Part shown: positions 1-7,970 of the stretch, in pieces
Position numbering within the stretch: the stretch's first letter is position 1
Layout of the letters: the number at the start of each line of letters is the position of its first letter
DNA from: Tannerellaceae bacterium
GTDB lineage: Bacteria; Bacteroidota; Bacteroidia; Bacteroidales; Tannerellaceae
Length of the DNA: 64,000 bases
Assembly: GCA_031255855.1 (NCBI GenBank)
Contig: JAIRRS010000033.1
Location: 1-64,000 of the forward strand
Direction: 5' to 3'
Translations under genes and position numbers: made by a program
Notes under the pieces: generated by a model
The model's input: only the letters and a program-made list of their open reading frames with translations
What the model was told of the DNA's origin: nothing
The model's database searches: none

Positions 1-270
1 TTGCTGTTGCTGACTTAATTCCATAAGATTTCAATTAGGGTACAAAAATACAAATAAATATCTGTAACTCATTACAGCTATATTCTCAATGTAATAAAGC
101 CCGCGCCTGTCGTCACGACGGTGTGGGCTTTCCCATGAGTAACTGTAAAATTATTATGAACAAAAAGAAATAAATACTGCCCTCATGGATTTTTATGATT
201 GTTATTTCCCCGTTTTTTATTAAAGTTCTCCCGGATAAACGTATGCACATCACTCTCTTTATAGTAAGTT
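1..270. other. Non-coding left edge
   Basis: I see no convincing coding region here. The stretch holds a GC-rich hairpin at about 96-131 (separate entry) and otherwise AT-rich sequence. A gene could end just left of the window. Confidence 0.4.
96..131. terminator. GC-rich hairpin, possible terminator
   Basis: An arm AAAGCCCGCGCC pairs with GGTGTGGGCTTT about 12 bases later, with few mismatches. There is only a short T tract after it on the plus strand and TTTATTA on the minus strand, so terminator function on either strand is inferred. It would fit the end of a gene lying left of the window or of the small minus-strand genes at 271-658. Confidence 0.4.
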
Positions 271-513
271 TTAGGCATCCTTCTGAATCATGGCCTCAAG
301 AACGCCTTTGATAGACTTCAGCCAGTATGCATTTTCCGACTCATCGCCACTTACCGGCACCCCTTCCTTTTCGCTATAATACATCACAAATTGAATGTAC
401 TCGTAAAATATCAGGTTTAACCTTTCCGCCAGAAAGCCTATTTCTACTTCATTGTCCAAGAAGGCTATCATCGGTTCCAAGCGGTATTCGCGTTCGGGCT
501 TATTTGCCTCCAT
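271..513 (-). CDS. Small hypothetical protein (80 aa)
   Basis: I do not recognise this family. The protein is acidic and predicted helical, without a signal peptide, membrane segment or obvious motif. I chose the ATG at 513; a TTG two codons upstream (519) is also possible. Its start overlaps the end of another small minus-strand frame (stop at 500-502), the arrangement of a translationally coupled pair. The pair sits beside an IS21 remnant, so it may be accessory DNA rather than core genome. Confidence 0.5.
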   Translation of the reverse strand: MEANKPEREYRLEPMIAFLDNEVEIGFLAERLNLIFYEYIQFVMYYSEKEGVPVSGDESENAYWLKSIKGVLEAMIQKDA

Positions 514-658
514 ACTCAATTGCTCCCGTCAGTTCGTTAACGAGTCTGATTCGTAATTCGTGGTTCTCAATAAGCGCCACGTCAGAGAGGATGCGTATCA
601 TTCGCTCAGATGTCAGCCGGTTGTGTTTGCGGGGTACAGTTGGGGTGAAAAAACGCAA
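500..658 (-). CDS. Very small hypothetical protein (33-52 aa)
   Basis: An open frame runs from a TTG at 658 (52 aa) or an ATG at 601 (33 aa) to a TAA at 500-502. The C-terminal part is a plausible amphipathic helix rich in Glu, Leu, Ile and Arg. Its last codons overlap the start of the next minus-strand gene, which suggests a coupled pair. The frame is closed upstream by a stop just beyond 658, so it may be the 3' remnant of a larger gene cut by the neighbouring insertion element. Function unknown. Confidence 0.35.
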   Translation of the reverse strand: MRFFTPTVPRKHNRLTSERMIRILSDVALIENHELRIRLVNELTGAIEYGGK

Positions 659-725
659 AACCGTTTAAATACCATTTATCTTTACTTGCGACAGATGTAC
701 GACCTTAGCCAATAGATAGGAAATT

Positions 726-763
726 TGTACATTTCGTTTTGAAAACCTGTACATTTCGTTTTT
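726..763 (+). repeat. IS21-type terminal direct repeats
   Basis: The 15-mer TGTACATTTCGTTTT occurs at 726 and again at 748, exactly 22 bp apart. A weaker partial copy (TGTACGAC) begins near 694. Repeated short motifs starting with TG are typical of IS21-family ends, where the transposase binds. Confidence 0.6.
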
Positions 764-902
764 GCAATTATAGGAGGCAAGACCAGAAACAGACTGTCAA
801 CGATACGATACAAATTGTTAGCCATCCCATCGACCATTGAAAAATCCGGGAACGGACTTATTGTAACAATGGCATTACAAATGCAACGAAGGGCATGGAT
901 TA

Positions 903-1094
903 AAAAATTATGGGAGGCTACCGACGAATCCTCCTAATGGACATTTTGGGTTCATTACGGGTTCATCCGGTACTGGCAAGAGCTTTCTGGCCACTGCATT
1001 GGGATACCAGGCATGCAAATCCGGCATACGTACTTTTTATGCAAACGCGTCAAAACTACTGGGCGCTCTGAAAGTGGCAAAAGCTAAAGGGGTC
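903..1094 (+). pseudogene. istB: istB fragment, IS21 transposition helper ATPase
   Basis: The frame encodes GSSGTGKSF, the Walker A loop of IstB/DnaC-like AAA+ ATPases. The following LGYQACKSGIRTFYANASKL is a characteristic IstB stretch ending in LLGALKVAKAKG. The expected continuation (Walker B region) is missing, and the N-terminal helical domain is lost upstream. What remains is about 60 residues out of a usual 240-260. It is a dead fragment next to IS21 end repeats. Confidence 0.75.
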
Positions 1095-1145
1095 AACGCG
1101 CTATGGATTTTCCAGGAAGCAAGGGCGCATTATTGTCAATCAGTT

Positions 1146-2297
1146 TCACAATACGGCTTCCATCATTTCCATACACATCCGTCCATTGTGGTAAGGACAT
1201 TTCCAAAAACCGGCTTTATCGTCCGAATGGTTTACAGTCCCATTATCCAAGCGGCTCCAGTACCATTCTCCATTTGTCCGGTCGATCAGGTATGCCTGAA
1301 TATATTCCCATACGTGCAAAGCTTTTTGCTTGTATGTGTCATCCCCCGAATTTCTATACGCATACATAAACCCGACTACGGCTTCAGCCTGTACCCACCA
1401 ATGCCTTTCACAGTCGAGATGATCATTGTCTCGCTCGTACATCAAACTTCCATCGGGCATAAGTCCTTTCGTAGCGGCAGCGGCAACTTTCAGCGAAAGG
1501 ATTCTTACCTCGCCCAACAATTCTTCGTCGCCCAGCTCTTTCGCTGCCTCAAACAAGAGCCACGATGCTTCAATATCATGTCCGTATGAAATGGCGGTGG
1601 ATTTTACGTTCCACGTCTCGTCGAAAAACAGTTGAAAGTGGTTGTTTTGCTTATCCTGTATTTTGTCGACAAAGATACGTATCAGTCTTTTTTGCGCTGC
1701 CTTCAATTTGTTATTGTCCCATATCCGGCATAAGTTGGTATAAGGTTCGAGTATGTGCAAATGCGTATTCATTGTTTTTTTCTCATTTGCATCCTTTTCG
1801 CTTAATCGCATATCATCTATTGGTCGCCAATCGCATGAATAGGCTTCGAAATAGCCTCCTTGTTCCCGGTCATAGCAACGCTCAATCAAATAAAAGAAAT
1901 TTTTTGACAACTGAAGAGATTCGGCATCTCTGGTTGCCCGGTAATATTCGGAAAAGGCATACAGCATAAAGCCCTGCACGTAGGTTTGCTTTTTGGTATT
2001 GACCGGGTTGCCTTGGTAATCAAGTTCCCAAAACGCCCCTCCATAGCATTTGTCGATAAAATACGCTTTGATATAATCGTAGGCGCGACGAGCCACTATG
2101 CGGTATTCCTCTTTTCTCAGCAGGCGGTACGCCGACGAGAAAGTCCACAGAATGCGGGCATTCATGATGGCTCCTTTATTGGCGTAAGGGTGTAATACTT
2201 CGTTTCCGTCTATACGTCCGTAAAAACCGCCATGCTCCTGATCCTGCATTTTATTCATCCAATAGGGCAAGATGTTTTCGGTTAGTTCCTGTTTCAT
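1146..2297 (-). CDS. Mannobiose/cellobiose 2-epimerase (AGE family)
   Basis: A 383-residue cytoplasmic protein of the N-acylglucosamine 2-epimerase fold (alpha6/alpha6 barrel). The EHGGFYG start, the repeated aromatic and His positions (ISYGHDIEASW near 240, HWWVQAEA near 300, KCPYHNGRM near 370) and the length fit the cellobiose/mannobiose 2-epimerases. These isomerise the reducing-end sugar of beta-1,4-disaccharides. Next to GH130 and a GPH symporter, the expected reaction is beta-1,4-mannobiose to 4-O-beta-mannosyl-glucose, as in the B. fragilis mannan pathway. Its start overlaps the end of the symporter by 4 bp. It is the last gene of the locus; its 3' end abuts the IS21 remnant but the protein looks complete. 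Confidence 0.88.
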   Translation of the reverse strand: MKQELTENILPYWMNKMQDQEHGGFYGRIDGNEVLHPYANKGAIMNARILWTFSSAYRLLRKEEYRIVARRAYDYIKAYFIDKCYGGAFWELDYQGNPVNTKKQTYVQGFMLYAFSEYYRATRDAESLQLSKNFFYLIERCYDREQGGYFEAYSCDWRPIDDMRLSEKDANEKKTMNTHLHILEPYTNLCRIWDNNKLKAAQKRLIRIFVDKIQDKQNNHFQLFFDETWNVKSTAISYGHDIEASWLLFEAAKELGDEELLGEVRILSLKVAAAATKGLMPDGSLMYERDNDHLDCERHWWVQAEAVVGFMYAYRNSGDDTYKQKALHVWEYIQAYLIDRTNGEWYWSRLDNGTVNHSDDKAGFWKCPYHNGRMCMEMMEAVL

Positions 2298-3718
2298 GCT
2301 TTGATACGTTTTTTCTCTAATTCAGCTGTTATTTGGGTTACTTTTTTCTCGGAAAGCGGGTAAAAAAGCATAGAGATTACAGCCAACACGCAACTGGCAG
2401 CAGGTAACCAGCTCATCATTAATCGTACTCCCAAAATGGCGCTTTCGGTTTGCACGGCAGCATTCTGGTAATAACCGAAGGCTGCCAACAGCCAACCTGT
2501 AAGCGCTATACCAACGGCAGAGCCGATTTTTTGAGACATCGATGAAGACGAGAATATCAAGCCTGTCGCCCGGCGGTTTGTTTTCAGCTCCTGATGATCT
2601 ACAATATCGGCATACATGCTCCACAACAAGGGAAGTACATAACCGGCGCAAACCGAAACGAGTATTTGCAGCAATAGGATACACAGAATATCATCCGGCG
2701 TGAGAATAAAAAACACCGCGCTAAGTCCTGCCGCCATTAACATGGCAACCATGTAGGTTTGTTTTTTTCCGAACCGGTTGGACAAAGGCGCAGCCAGTGC
2801 CACTCCGATCATGTTGGAAGCCTGCCCGACTAAGAGATAAACAGTTGCTAACGTCCAGCCAAAATACGACATTTTATAATTTATCTGTATGTAATCGGCA
2901 AAGTAGAAAAGGGCAACGCCGTCGCGAATGGCATTGAAAAGCAAGGAGCCGATGCTGGATACCATCAGAATCCACCACGGAGTATTGCGGAAAAGGTTTT
3001 TCACATCTTCTTTCACCGAAGCGTTGCTGTTCTTCTCTTCGTCGACCGGTTTCACACGTTCTCTTGTCAGCTTAAAGCACAAAAAGAAGAGTACGCCACA
3101 AATAACTCCGATAACGGCTACCGCCAGCACCCAGCCTGTCGGCGACCGGCTAATGCTGGTTTCGTCCATCGTGTTCATAAGATTTGTATCCGAGTCGAAC
3201 ACAGAAGCAAAAAAGTCAACCAGCGGTTGTAATAGCATAAAGGTGATAAAACTACCGATAAAGGCAAAAAACATACGATAGGAAGACAAGATGTTGCGCT
3301 GTTTAGGCTCTGAAGACATCACGCCCAGCAAGGAAGCGTAAGGGACGTTAACGGCCGTGTACACCATCATCATAAGGGTGTAGGTGATATAGGCATAAAT
3401 TAATCGGCCCGCATTGCCCAATGGGGGGGTGTAAAAAGTGATAACGCCTACCAGTGCAAAGGGGATAGCAAACCACAAGAGGTAGGGGCGGTATTTTCCC
3501 CAACGGGTATGGGTACGATCTGCAATGATGCCCATCAAAGGGTCATTGGCGGCGTCCCAAATACGAACAAGCATAAACATGGTTCCGGCAGCAGCGGGTG
3601 ATATCCCAAACACTTTGGTGTAAAAAAACAACAAGTACATTCCAAATATTTTCCAAAACATGGACGACGCCATATCGCCAAAACCATATCCTACTTTTTC
3701 TTTTAATGCGATGTTCAT
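2294..3718 (-). CDS. GPH-family sugar:cation symporter (MelB-like)
   Basis: A 474-residue inner-membrane protein with about 12 hydrophobic segments. The N-terminal [14 protein letters not shown] and the [20 protein letters not shown] loop near residues 56-76 are hallmarks of the glycoside-pentoside-hexuronide:cation symporters. It most likely imports mannobiose or short manno-oligosaccharides from the periplasm. It overlaps both neighbours by 4 bp (GH130 upstream, epimerase downstream), so the three intracellular-route genes are translationally coupled. Substrate is inferred from context. Confidence 0.88.
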   Translation of the reverse strand: MNIALKEKVGYGFGDMASSMFWKIFGMYLLFFYTKVFGISPAAAGTMFMLVRIWDAANDPLMGIIADRTHTRWGKYRPYLLWFAIPFALVGVITFYTPPLGNAGRLIYAYITYTLMMMVYTAVNVPYASLLGVMSSEPKQRNILSSYRMFFAFIGSFITFMLLQPLVDFFASVFDSDTNLMNTMDETSISRSPTGWVLAVAVIGVICGVLFFLCFKLTRERVKPVDEEKNSNASVKEDVKNLFRNTPWWILMVSSIGSLLFNAIRDGVALFYFADYIQINYKMSYFGWTLATVYLLVGQASNMIGVALAAPLSNRFGKKQTYMVAMLMAAGLSAVFFILTPDDILCILLLQILVSVCAGYVLPLLWSMYADIVDHQELKTNRRATGLIFSSSSMSQKIGSAVGIALTGWLLAAFGYYQNAAVQTESAILGVRLMMSWLPAASCVLAVISMLFYPLSEKKVTQITAELEKKRIKA

Positions 3719-4884
3719 GATATTTTTTCGTTCCTGTTGATGATTTCGGTTAAGGTATCAACCGAAGATGCCGAGCTAAAACCGTCGGGCGCAGTATGCA
3801 GGCAATAATCCAGCAACCTGTCAACCGATGACACGGCAACATGCATACGTGTATCGCAGGAAGCATAATAGATATAGACCGTTCCATCGTCGTCGGCAAT
3901 CCAGCCGTTTGAAAATAGCACATTGGACACATCTCCCATTCGTTCGTCGTCCATGGGAGCCATAAAGTGACCGGCGGGTTCGGCGATCAGTCTGTCCGGT
4001 TGTTCGAGGTCTGTCATGTACAGATACAGCACATAGCGTAAACCGGCAGCACAATGGCGTACGCCGTGCGCCAGATGCAGCCATCCTTTTGCCGTTTTAA
4101 GAGGAGGCGGCCCTTCGCCGTTTTTCAATTCCTTTATGGTATGATAGTGGCGTGCGTTAATGATTTTCTCCTCTTTCACAACTGCCTGCGTAATATCGTC
4201 CACCAATGTCCATCCAATGCCACATCCTTTTCCTGTGTTAATAAATCCGTCTTGCGGACGTGTATATAAGGCATATTTTCCATTCACGAATTCGGGATGC
4301 AGCACCACATTTCGTTGCTGGCTGCAGGATAGCAAGTCGGGAAGACGCTCCCAATTGATAAAATCTTTGGTACGCGCTATCCCGGCTGCCGCCACTGCCG
4401 CTGTCATATCGTCTTTGTGAGCATCAGGGTCTTTACGTTCGGTGCAAAACAGGCCGTAAATCCAGCCATCGTCATGAGCGGTCAGACGCATATCGTACAC
4501 ATTCGTATCGGGAACATCCGTTTCGGGCATCCGCACAGGGAAATCCCAAAAACGAAAATTATCAATGCCACTCCGGCTTTCCGCAACGGCAAAAAATGAT
4601 TTTCGGTCATTCCCTTCTACCCGTACTAGCAATAGATACTTTCCCTCCCATTTGATAGCTCCGGCATTGAAGGTGCCATTTATGCCGAAACGTTCCATAA
4701 AGTATGGATTTGTTTCGGACGACATATCATACCGCCAGAAAACAGGCGTATGTGCGCCGGTCAACACCGGATATTTATAACGTTCGAAAATGCCATTACC
4801 GGGAAATACCGCTTCGTTTTTGCGTGTAATGAGCCTTTCGTGTTCGTTTGTTACTGCTTCCAGTCTCTTCTTAAATAGATTCAT
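3715..4884 (-). CDS. GH130 4-O-beta-mannosyl-glucose phosphorylase
   Basis: A five-bladed beta-propeller phosphorylase of about 389 residues, without a signal peptide, hence cytoplasmic. The N-terminus (NLFKKRLEA...ITRKNEA), [28 protein letters not shown] and [14 protein letters not shown] closely follow GH130 mannosylglucose phosphorylases. From the ATG at 4884 the Asp of NVYDM is residue 131, the position of the proposed catalytic acid in the B. fragilis enzyme. A GTG five codons upstream (4899) would only add a few residues. The product would be mannose 1-phosphate and glucose. It is coupled to the symporter by a 4-bp overlap. Confidence 0.88.
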   Translation of the reverse strand: MNLFKKRLEAVTNEHERLITRKNEAVFPGNGIFERYKYPVLTGAHTPVFWRYDMSSETNPYFMERFGINGTFNAGAIKWEGKYLLLVRVEGNDRKSFFAVAESRSGIDNFRFWDFPVRMPETDVPDTNVYDMRLTAHDDGWIYGLFCTERKDPDAHKDDMTAAVAAAGIARTKDFINWERLPDLLSCSQQRNVVLHPEFVNGKYALYTRPQDGFINTGKGCGIGWTLVDDITQAVVKEEKIINARHYHTIKELKNGEGPPPLKTAKGWLHLAHGVRHCAAGLRYVLYLYMTDLEQPDRLIAEPAGHFMAPMDDERMGDVSNVLFSNGWIADDDGTVYIYYASCDTRMHVAVSSVDRLLDYCLHTAPDGFSSASSVDTLTEIINRNEKIS

Positions 4885-4944
4885 GCTGCTATTCGTCACT
4901 TATGGTATTTATTTAGGTGTCGGAAACTTGAGTTTATTTTATTT

Positions 4945-6702
4945 TTATTGCACTCTTAATTTTGATTTGATGAATTTCCTTTCGGCTTCCCAAGCTCTGG
5001 CGTCCGTATTGTGCGCGGAGAGCGGGCAGGCAACCCACAGTTTTTCAGACATGACCTGATTGTAAGCGGCAAAGTTGATATGGGGCGGACAGACATTGTC
5101 CTGCACGCCAAAACTCATAATCAGCGGGCAGCTGATCCATTGCGCCAGATTTTTGATGTCAAAGTAGGTGAGCAGGTCGTACACCTGTTCCCAATCCATC
5201 TCAGGATGTACTTGTTTATAGTCGTCGAAATCGCTTTTAGGCCAGGGGGCAATCTTGAAATAGTCGCGATAGTCCGACAGGAAGGGAATGCTGGGAGCCG
5301 CCACTTTTACGCGCTTGTCCAGCGCTGCTGCCACAAACGAGAGTGCGCCGCCCTGACTGCCTCCGCGAACGCCAATCCTATCGGCATCGATTTCGGGCCG
5401 GCTGGAGACAAAGTCGATCGCCCTGACCACATCGCAATAAGCACCTTGATAGTAATAGCCTTCCTTGTCTTGCAAGCCGATCGTAATCCAGAAGTCATCT
5501 TCTTCGGTCAGGCGGTTGAGTGCTTGTCCGCGAATGGAGGGTACATAGTGCGCAAAGCCGTCCCATTGGGTATTGGGAAAATGCGGAGAGGAGCCATAGC
5601 CCATGTATTCCACAAGGACGGGAAACTTGCCTTCGCGTGTGGGCTGGGCGTAGTAACCGCGTATGATTTTATCCCCCAGCGAGCGCATTTCTACCAGATA
5701 CATGCTGTAATCGTCGTTGGATTGTTCGGATATGAAGGTGAGCTTGTATTCGGGCTTCACTTTGGCCAGCTTCTTCAGGTTGTTGTCCCAAAAGTCTTTG
5801 AAGTCAGCTTTGGCATCTATCGGCGAGCTGATCTTTTCGGGTTCAAAGCCTATGTTGAATTTCTTTTCCTGTACCACCTTACCGTTGTGCACGAATTGCA
5901 CCGTATAACGGTAAAAGCCGGGCGAGGGATCAGTAAAATCAAAGGCTTGCGCATAGCTTTGACCGGCCTTCATTTGCACCGGTAGCGTATCGGATCTCAC
6001 CGGGAGGAAGTCGTCGGTCGTGATGCTGACCACAAAATAACCCTTTACCACCCAGGTATTGTTGTTTTCGATACTTACCGAAATACTTAAAGGGGCAGGC
6101 GCCATGAAGATGTAGTCGGAGTCGGCTACAGACACATCCATGTCCAGCTTGTCGGCGGTTTCTGCTGTCGTAAGGCTCAGTTGTGCGCCTTTCAACAAGC
6201 CGCCGCCATACGGACTCCAGCCGTCGTAGAATTTCATGGCGAGTAAATTGTCTCCCTTGTTCAGGTATTTTGCCGGAACAAAATAATGCCGTTCGAGAAA
6301 CTTGTTTTCGACAATTTTCTCCATCGAAAACCAACCGGCCATGTTACCGTTTACGTAAAGTGTATCGGCGCCTGCCAGACTGTCCAGATGCAGGATAATA
6401 CCGCCTTTGCTCGTCACTACCTTGTACAGGGCATCCGGCAAGTTAATAGTTTTGCGATACCACCCAAAGCCCTGCTCGGTTTTCAGGTTATAGTCGGCAA
6501 GCGTTTTATCGGTGCTCACTTCCTGCCAAGCAGTGTCGTCGTATGTAGTGTCTTGCCAAAGGCTATCCGTACCTGCATGGAAACGCCACACATTGGAAAA
6601 CGTTTCGTGCAGGGTAGGAGAATCGTCCTCCGGTGTTTCACAACCGGCAACGATCCCTCCTATCAGAATAAATATACACCAACTAAATCTTTTTTTTTCC
6701 AT
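4945..6702 (-). CDS. CE7-type acetyl esterase lipoprotein with N-terminal beta-sandwich
   Basis: The 585-residue precursor begins with a lipoprotein signal (lipobox VAGC, Cys21). Residues about 35-180 form a galactose-binding-like beta-sandwich of the kind seen at GH2 N-termini. Residues about 290-585 are an alpha/beta hydrolase of the acetyl xylan esterase family (AXE1/CE7). Visible catalytic residues are Ser449 in GGSQGG, Asp535 in GVQDNVCPP and His564 in SAHNTD. In this locus the likely role is removing acetyl groups from acetylated glucomannan or galactoglucomannan in the outer membrane or periplasm. The N-terminal fusion makes it much longer than the classic cytoplasmic CE7 enzymes (about 320 residues). 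Confidence 0.82.
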   Translation of the reverse strand: MEKKRFSWCIFILIGGIVAGCETPEDDSPTLHETFSNVWRFHAGTDSLWQDTTYDDTAWQEVSTDKTLADYNLKTEQGFGWYRKTINLPDALYKVVTSKGGIILHLDSLAGADTLYVNGNMAGWFSMEKIVENKFLERHYFVPAKYLNKGDNLLAMKFYDGWSPYGGGLLKGAQLSLTTAETADKLDMDVSVADSDYIFMAPAPLSISVSIENNNTWVVKGYFVVSITTDDFLPVRSDTLPVQMKAGQSYAQAFDFTDPSPGFYRYTVQFVHNGKVVQEKKFNIGFEPEKISSPIDAKADFKDFWDNNLKKLAKVKPEYKLTFISEQSNDDYSMYLVEMRSLGDKIIRGYYAQPTREGKFPVLVEYMGYGSSPHFPNTQWDGFAHYVPSIRGQALNRLTEEDDFWITIGLQDKEGYYYQGAYCDVVRAIDFVSSRPEIDADRIGVRGGSQGGALSFVAAALDKRVKVAAPSIPFLSDYRDYFKIAPWPKSDFDDYKQVHPEMDWEQVYDLLTYFDIKNLAQWISCPLIMSFGVQDNVCPPHINFAAYNQVMSEKLWVACPLSAHNTDARAWEAERKFIKSKLRVQ

Positions 6703-6732
6703 AATGCCATGCTGAATATGATAAGCGAGTAA

Positions 6733-7947
6733 TTATTTTTTACTATTCGATTGCGTTTTGGGCTTCTGCACGTCGAGTTGCCCCTTCATCGCCATACTGA
6801 AAAACTCAGCGCCCGGCGTCCATTCGTAGTTCCACGATTTGATTTTTGCGCCGCCCCATTCCGGGTCGAATACCCAGATACACCAACTGATACCTTTGCC
6901 TTCCAAATAGTCGATAATCTGATTGCCATAGTGGTTGCCTTTGGGGTCAATGGGTGTCTGTTCACGCATTTTGAAGTTTCCGGGCACGGCGCCTTTGGCC
7001 GGATCAATGAGGTGGAAGTTATCGGGCAAGAAACCCTTGGCCGGATCAATGAGTTCTGGCATAGCGTAAGAGTCATGGCTAAATTCGGTAGCAAATACCG
7101 GCCAGGTGTTGGCTGCAAAGCCAAAGTTCTCTTCCCATGTAGCTGCCCAAGGTTCCGGGCTCTTGTTGGCATAAGGGTGCGTGGTGTAGCCGATATTGTC
7201 AGCGTTAACAGGCTCGATGCGCAAGGGTGTAAGGTCGTATGCCCAATCGAAGCCTCCAACCAACACGACCGTTTCCTTGTCGGAATAATGGATTACCGTA
7301 ATAATGTTCTCCATCAATTTTTTCCAATCCGACCACGAACATACGCCCAGCTGTCCGCGATAAGTCGTCGGTTCGTTAAACAGTTCGTAAAAGGCCACGG
7401 TGTTGTGTCCGGTAAAACGAGCGGCAATCTTCCTCCAAAAGTCGAAAGTTTCCTGCTTCGTGGTAACGTACATCGGGTCTTGAAACATTTCCATTTCCAG
7501 ATTACCGATGGTGTGCCAGTCGAGCATTACATACATATTCAGTTCGGTACACCATGCCACAGCTTTCTCCAACAGTTGGAGGTATTTCTCCGGTGTACGT
7601 TCCCGCCATGCTACGGGGTGAATAGGCACGCGGACAATGTTTGCACCCATTTTTTTCACTTGTTCAAAGTGCGCTTTGTTCCAGTGCCCCTGTTGTTCTA
7701 CCTTGTCGGGGTCGGATATGGCAATGCCCCTGAACAGGATCGGTTTGCCGTCAGGGGTTACAAACTGATTGCCCTTCACGCTGATAAGCGGCATTACTTT
7801 GGCTTGCGGGTTTTCTACGGGAAACGCCCAAGGAGCATCCACGTACCAAGGTTTTTCTCCGGTTGCAGTGTCTTGCGCTGCTATTGTCATGACGCCTATT
7901 ATTGCAAGGGCGACGGCAAATAAAATGTTTTTCACGATATTAATCAT
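6733..7947 (-). CDS. Glycoside hydrolase family 5, probable endo-beta-mannanase/glucanase
   Basis: A 404-residue enzyme with a Sec signal peptide (about 1-24, cut after IAAQ). The GH5 core runs from about 45 to 380. YELFNEP places the acid/base at Glu192 and FATEFS the nucleophile at Glu288. DWHTIGN near 143-149 and HPYA near 257 are conserved GH5 positions. The subfamily cannot be set by eye; surrounding genes suggest attack on mannan or glucomannan. An unusual imperfect 14-residue tandem duplication sits at 299-326, just after the nucleophile strand. Confidence 0.83.
   Translation of the reverse strand: MINIVKNILFAVALAIIGVMTIAAQDTATGEKPWYVDAPWAFPVENPQAKVMPLISVKGNQFVTPDGKPILFRGIAISDPDKVEQQGHWNKAHFEQVKKMGANIVRVPIHPVAWRERTPEKYLQLLEKAVAWCTELNMYVMLDWHTIGNLEMEMFQDPMYVTTKQETFDFWRKIAARFTGHNTVAFYELFNEPTTYRGQLGVCSWSDWKKLMENIITVIHYSDKETVVLVGGFDWAYDLTPLRIEPVNADNIGYTTHPYANKSPEPWAATWEENFGFAANTWPVFATEFSHDSYAMPELIDPAKGFLPDNFHLIDPAKGAVPGNFKMREQTPIDPKGNHYGNQIIDYLEGKGISWCIWVFDPEWGGAKIKSWNYEWTPGAEFFSMAMKGQLDVQKPKTQSNSKK
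6970..7053 (-). repeat. Imperfect 42-bp tandem duplication inside GH5 gene
   Basis: The DNA CTTGGCCGGATCAATGAG and a near copy recur 42 bp apart on the plus strand (near 7036 and 6994). This encodes two units of the type LIDPAKG-x-x-P-x-NF. It keeps the frame and lengthens a loop after the catalytic nucleophile. Confidence 0.7.
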
Positions 7948-7970
7948 TAAAATGTTTGTCGAAATTATAA

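Larger units (their letters stand above)
690..1140 (+). mobile_element. IS21-family element remnant
   Basis: Two copies of a TGTACATTTCGTTTT repeat (726-763) resemble the multiple terminal repeats of IS21-family elements. They are followed by a fragment of the IstB helper ATPase (about 903-1094). No istA transposase is visible, and the IstB frame runs straight into the 3' end of the epimerase gene on the other strand. The element is therefore deleted and immobile. The boundaries are approximate; the right junction with the mannan locus lies near 1094-1140. Confidence 0.6.

Noticed and set aside
999..1589. 196-codon plus-strand frame starting in the IstB fragment
   Set aside because: Only the first 30 or so codons (and the stretch before them) are IstB-like; the rest is antisense to the epimerase gene, so the frame is a chance fusion.
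5011..5985. Long plus-strand open frame (324 codons) opposite the esterase gene
   Set aside because: It lies wholly antisense to the CE7 gene, shows no family motifs and follows from the GC-rich third positions of the real gene.
6751..7923. 390-codon plus-strand open frame opposite GH5
   Set aside because: Exact antisense shadow of the GH5 gene, which has signal peptide and catalytic motifs; the shadow protein has no recognisable features.
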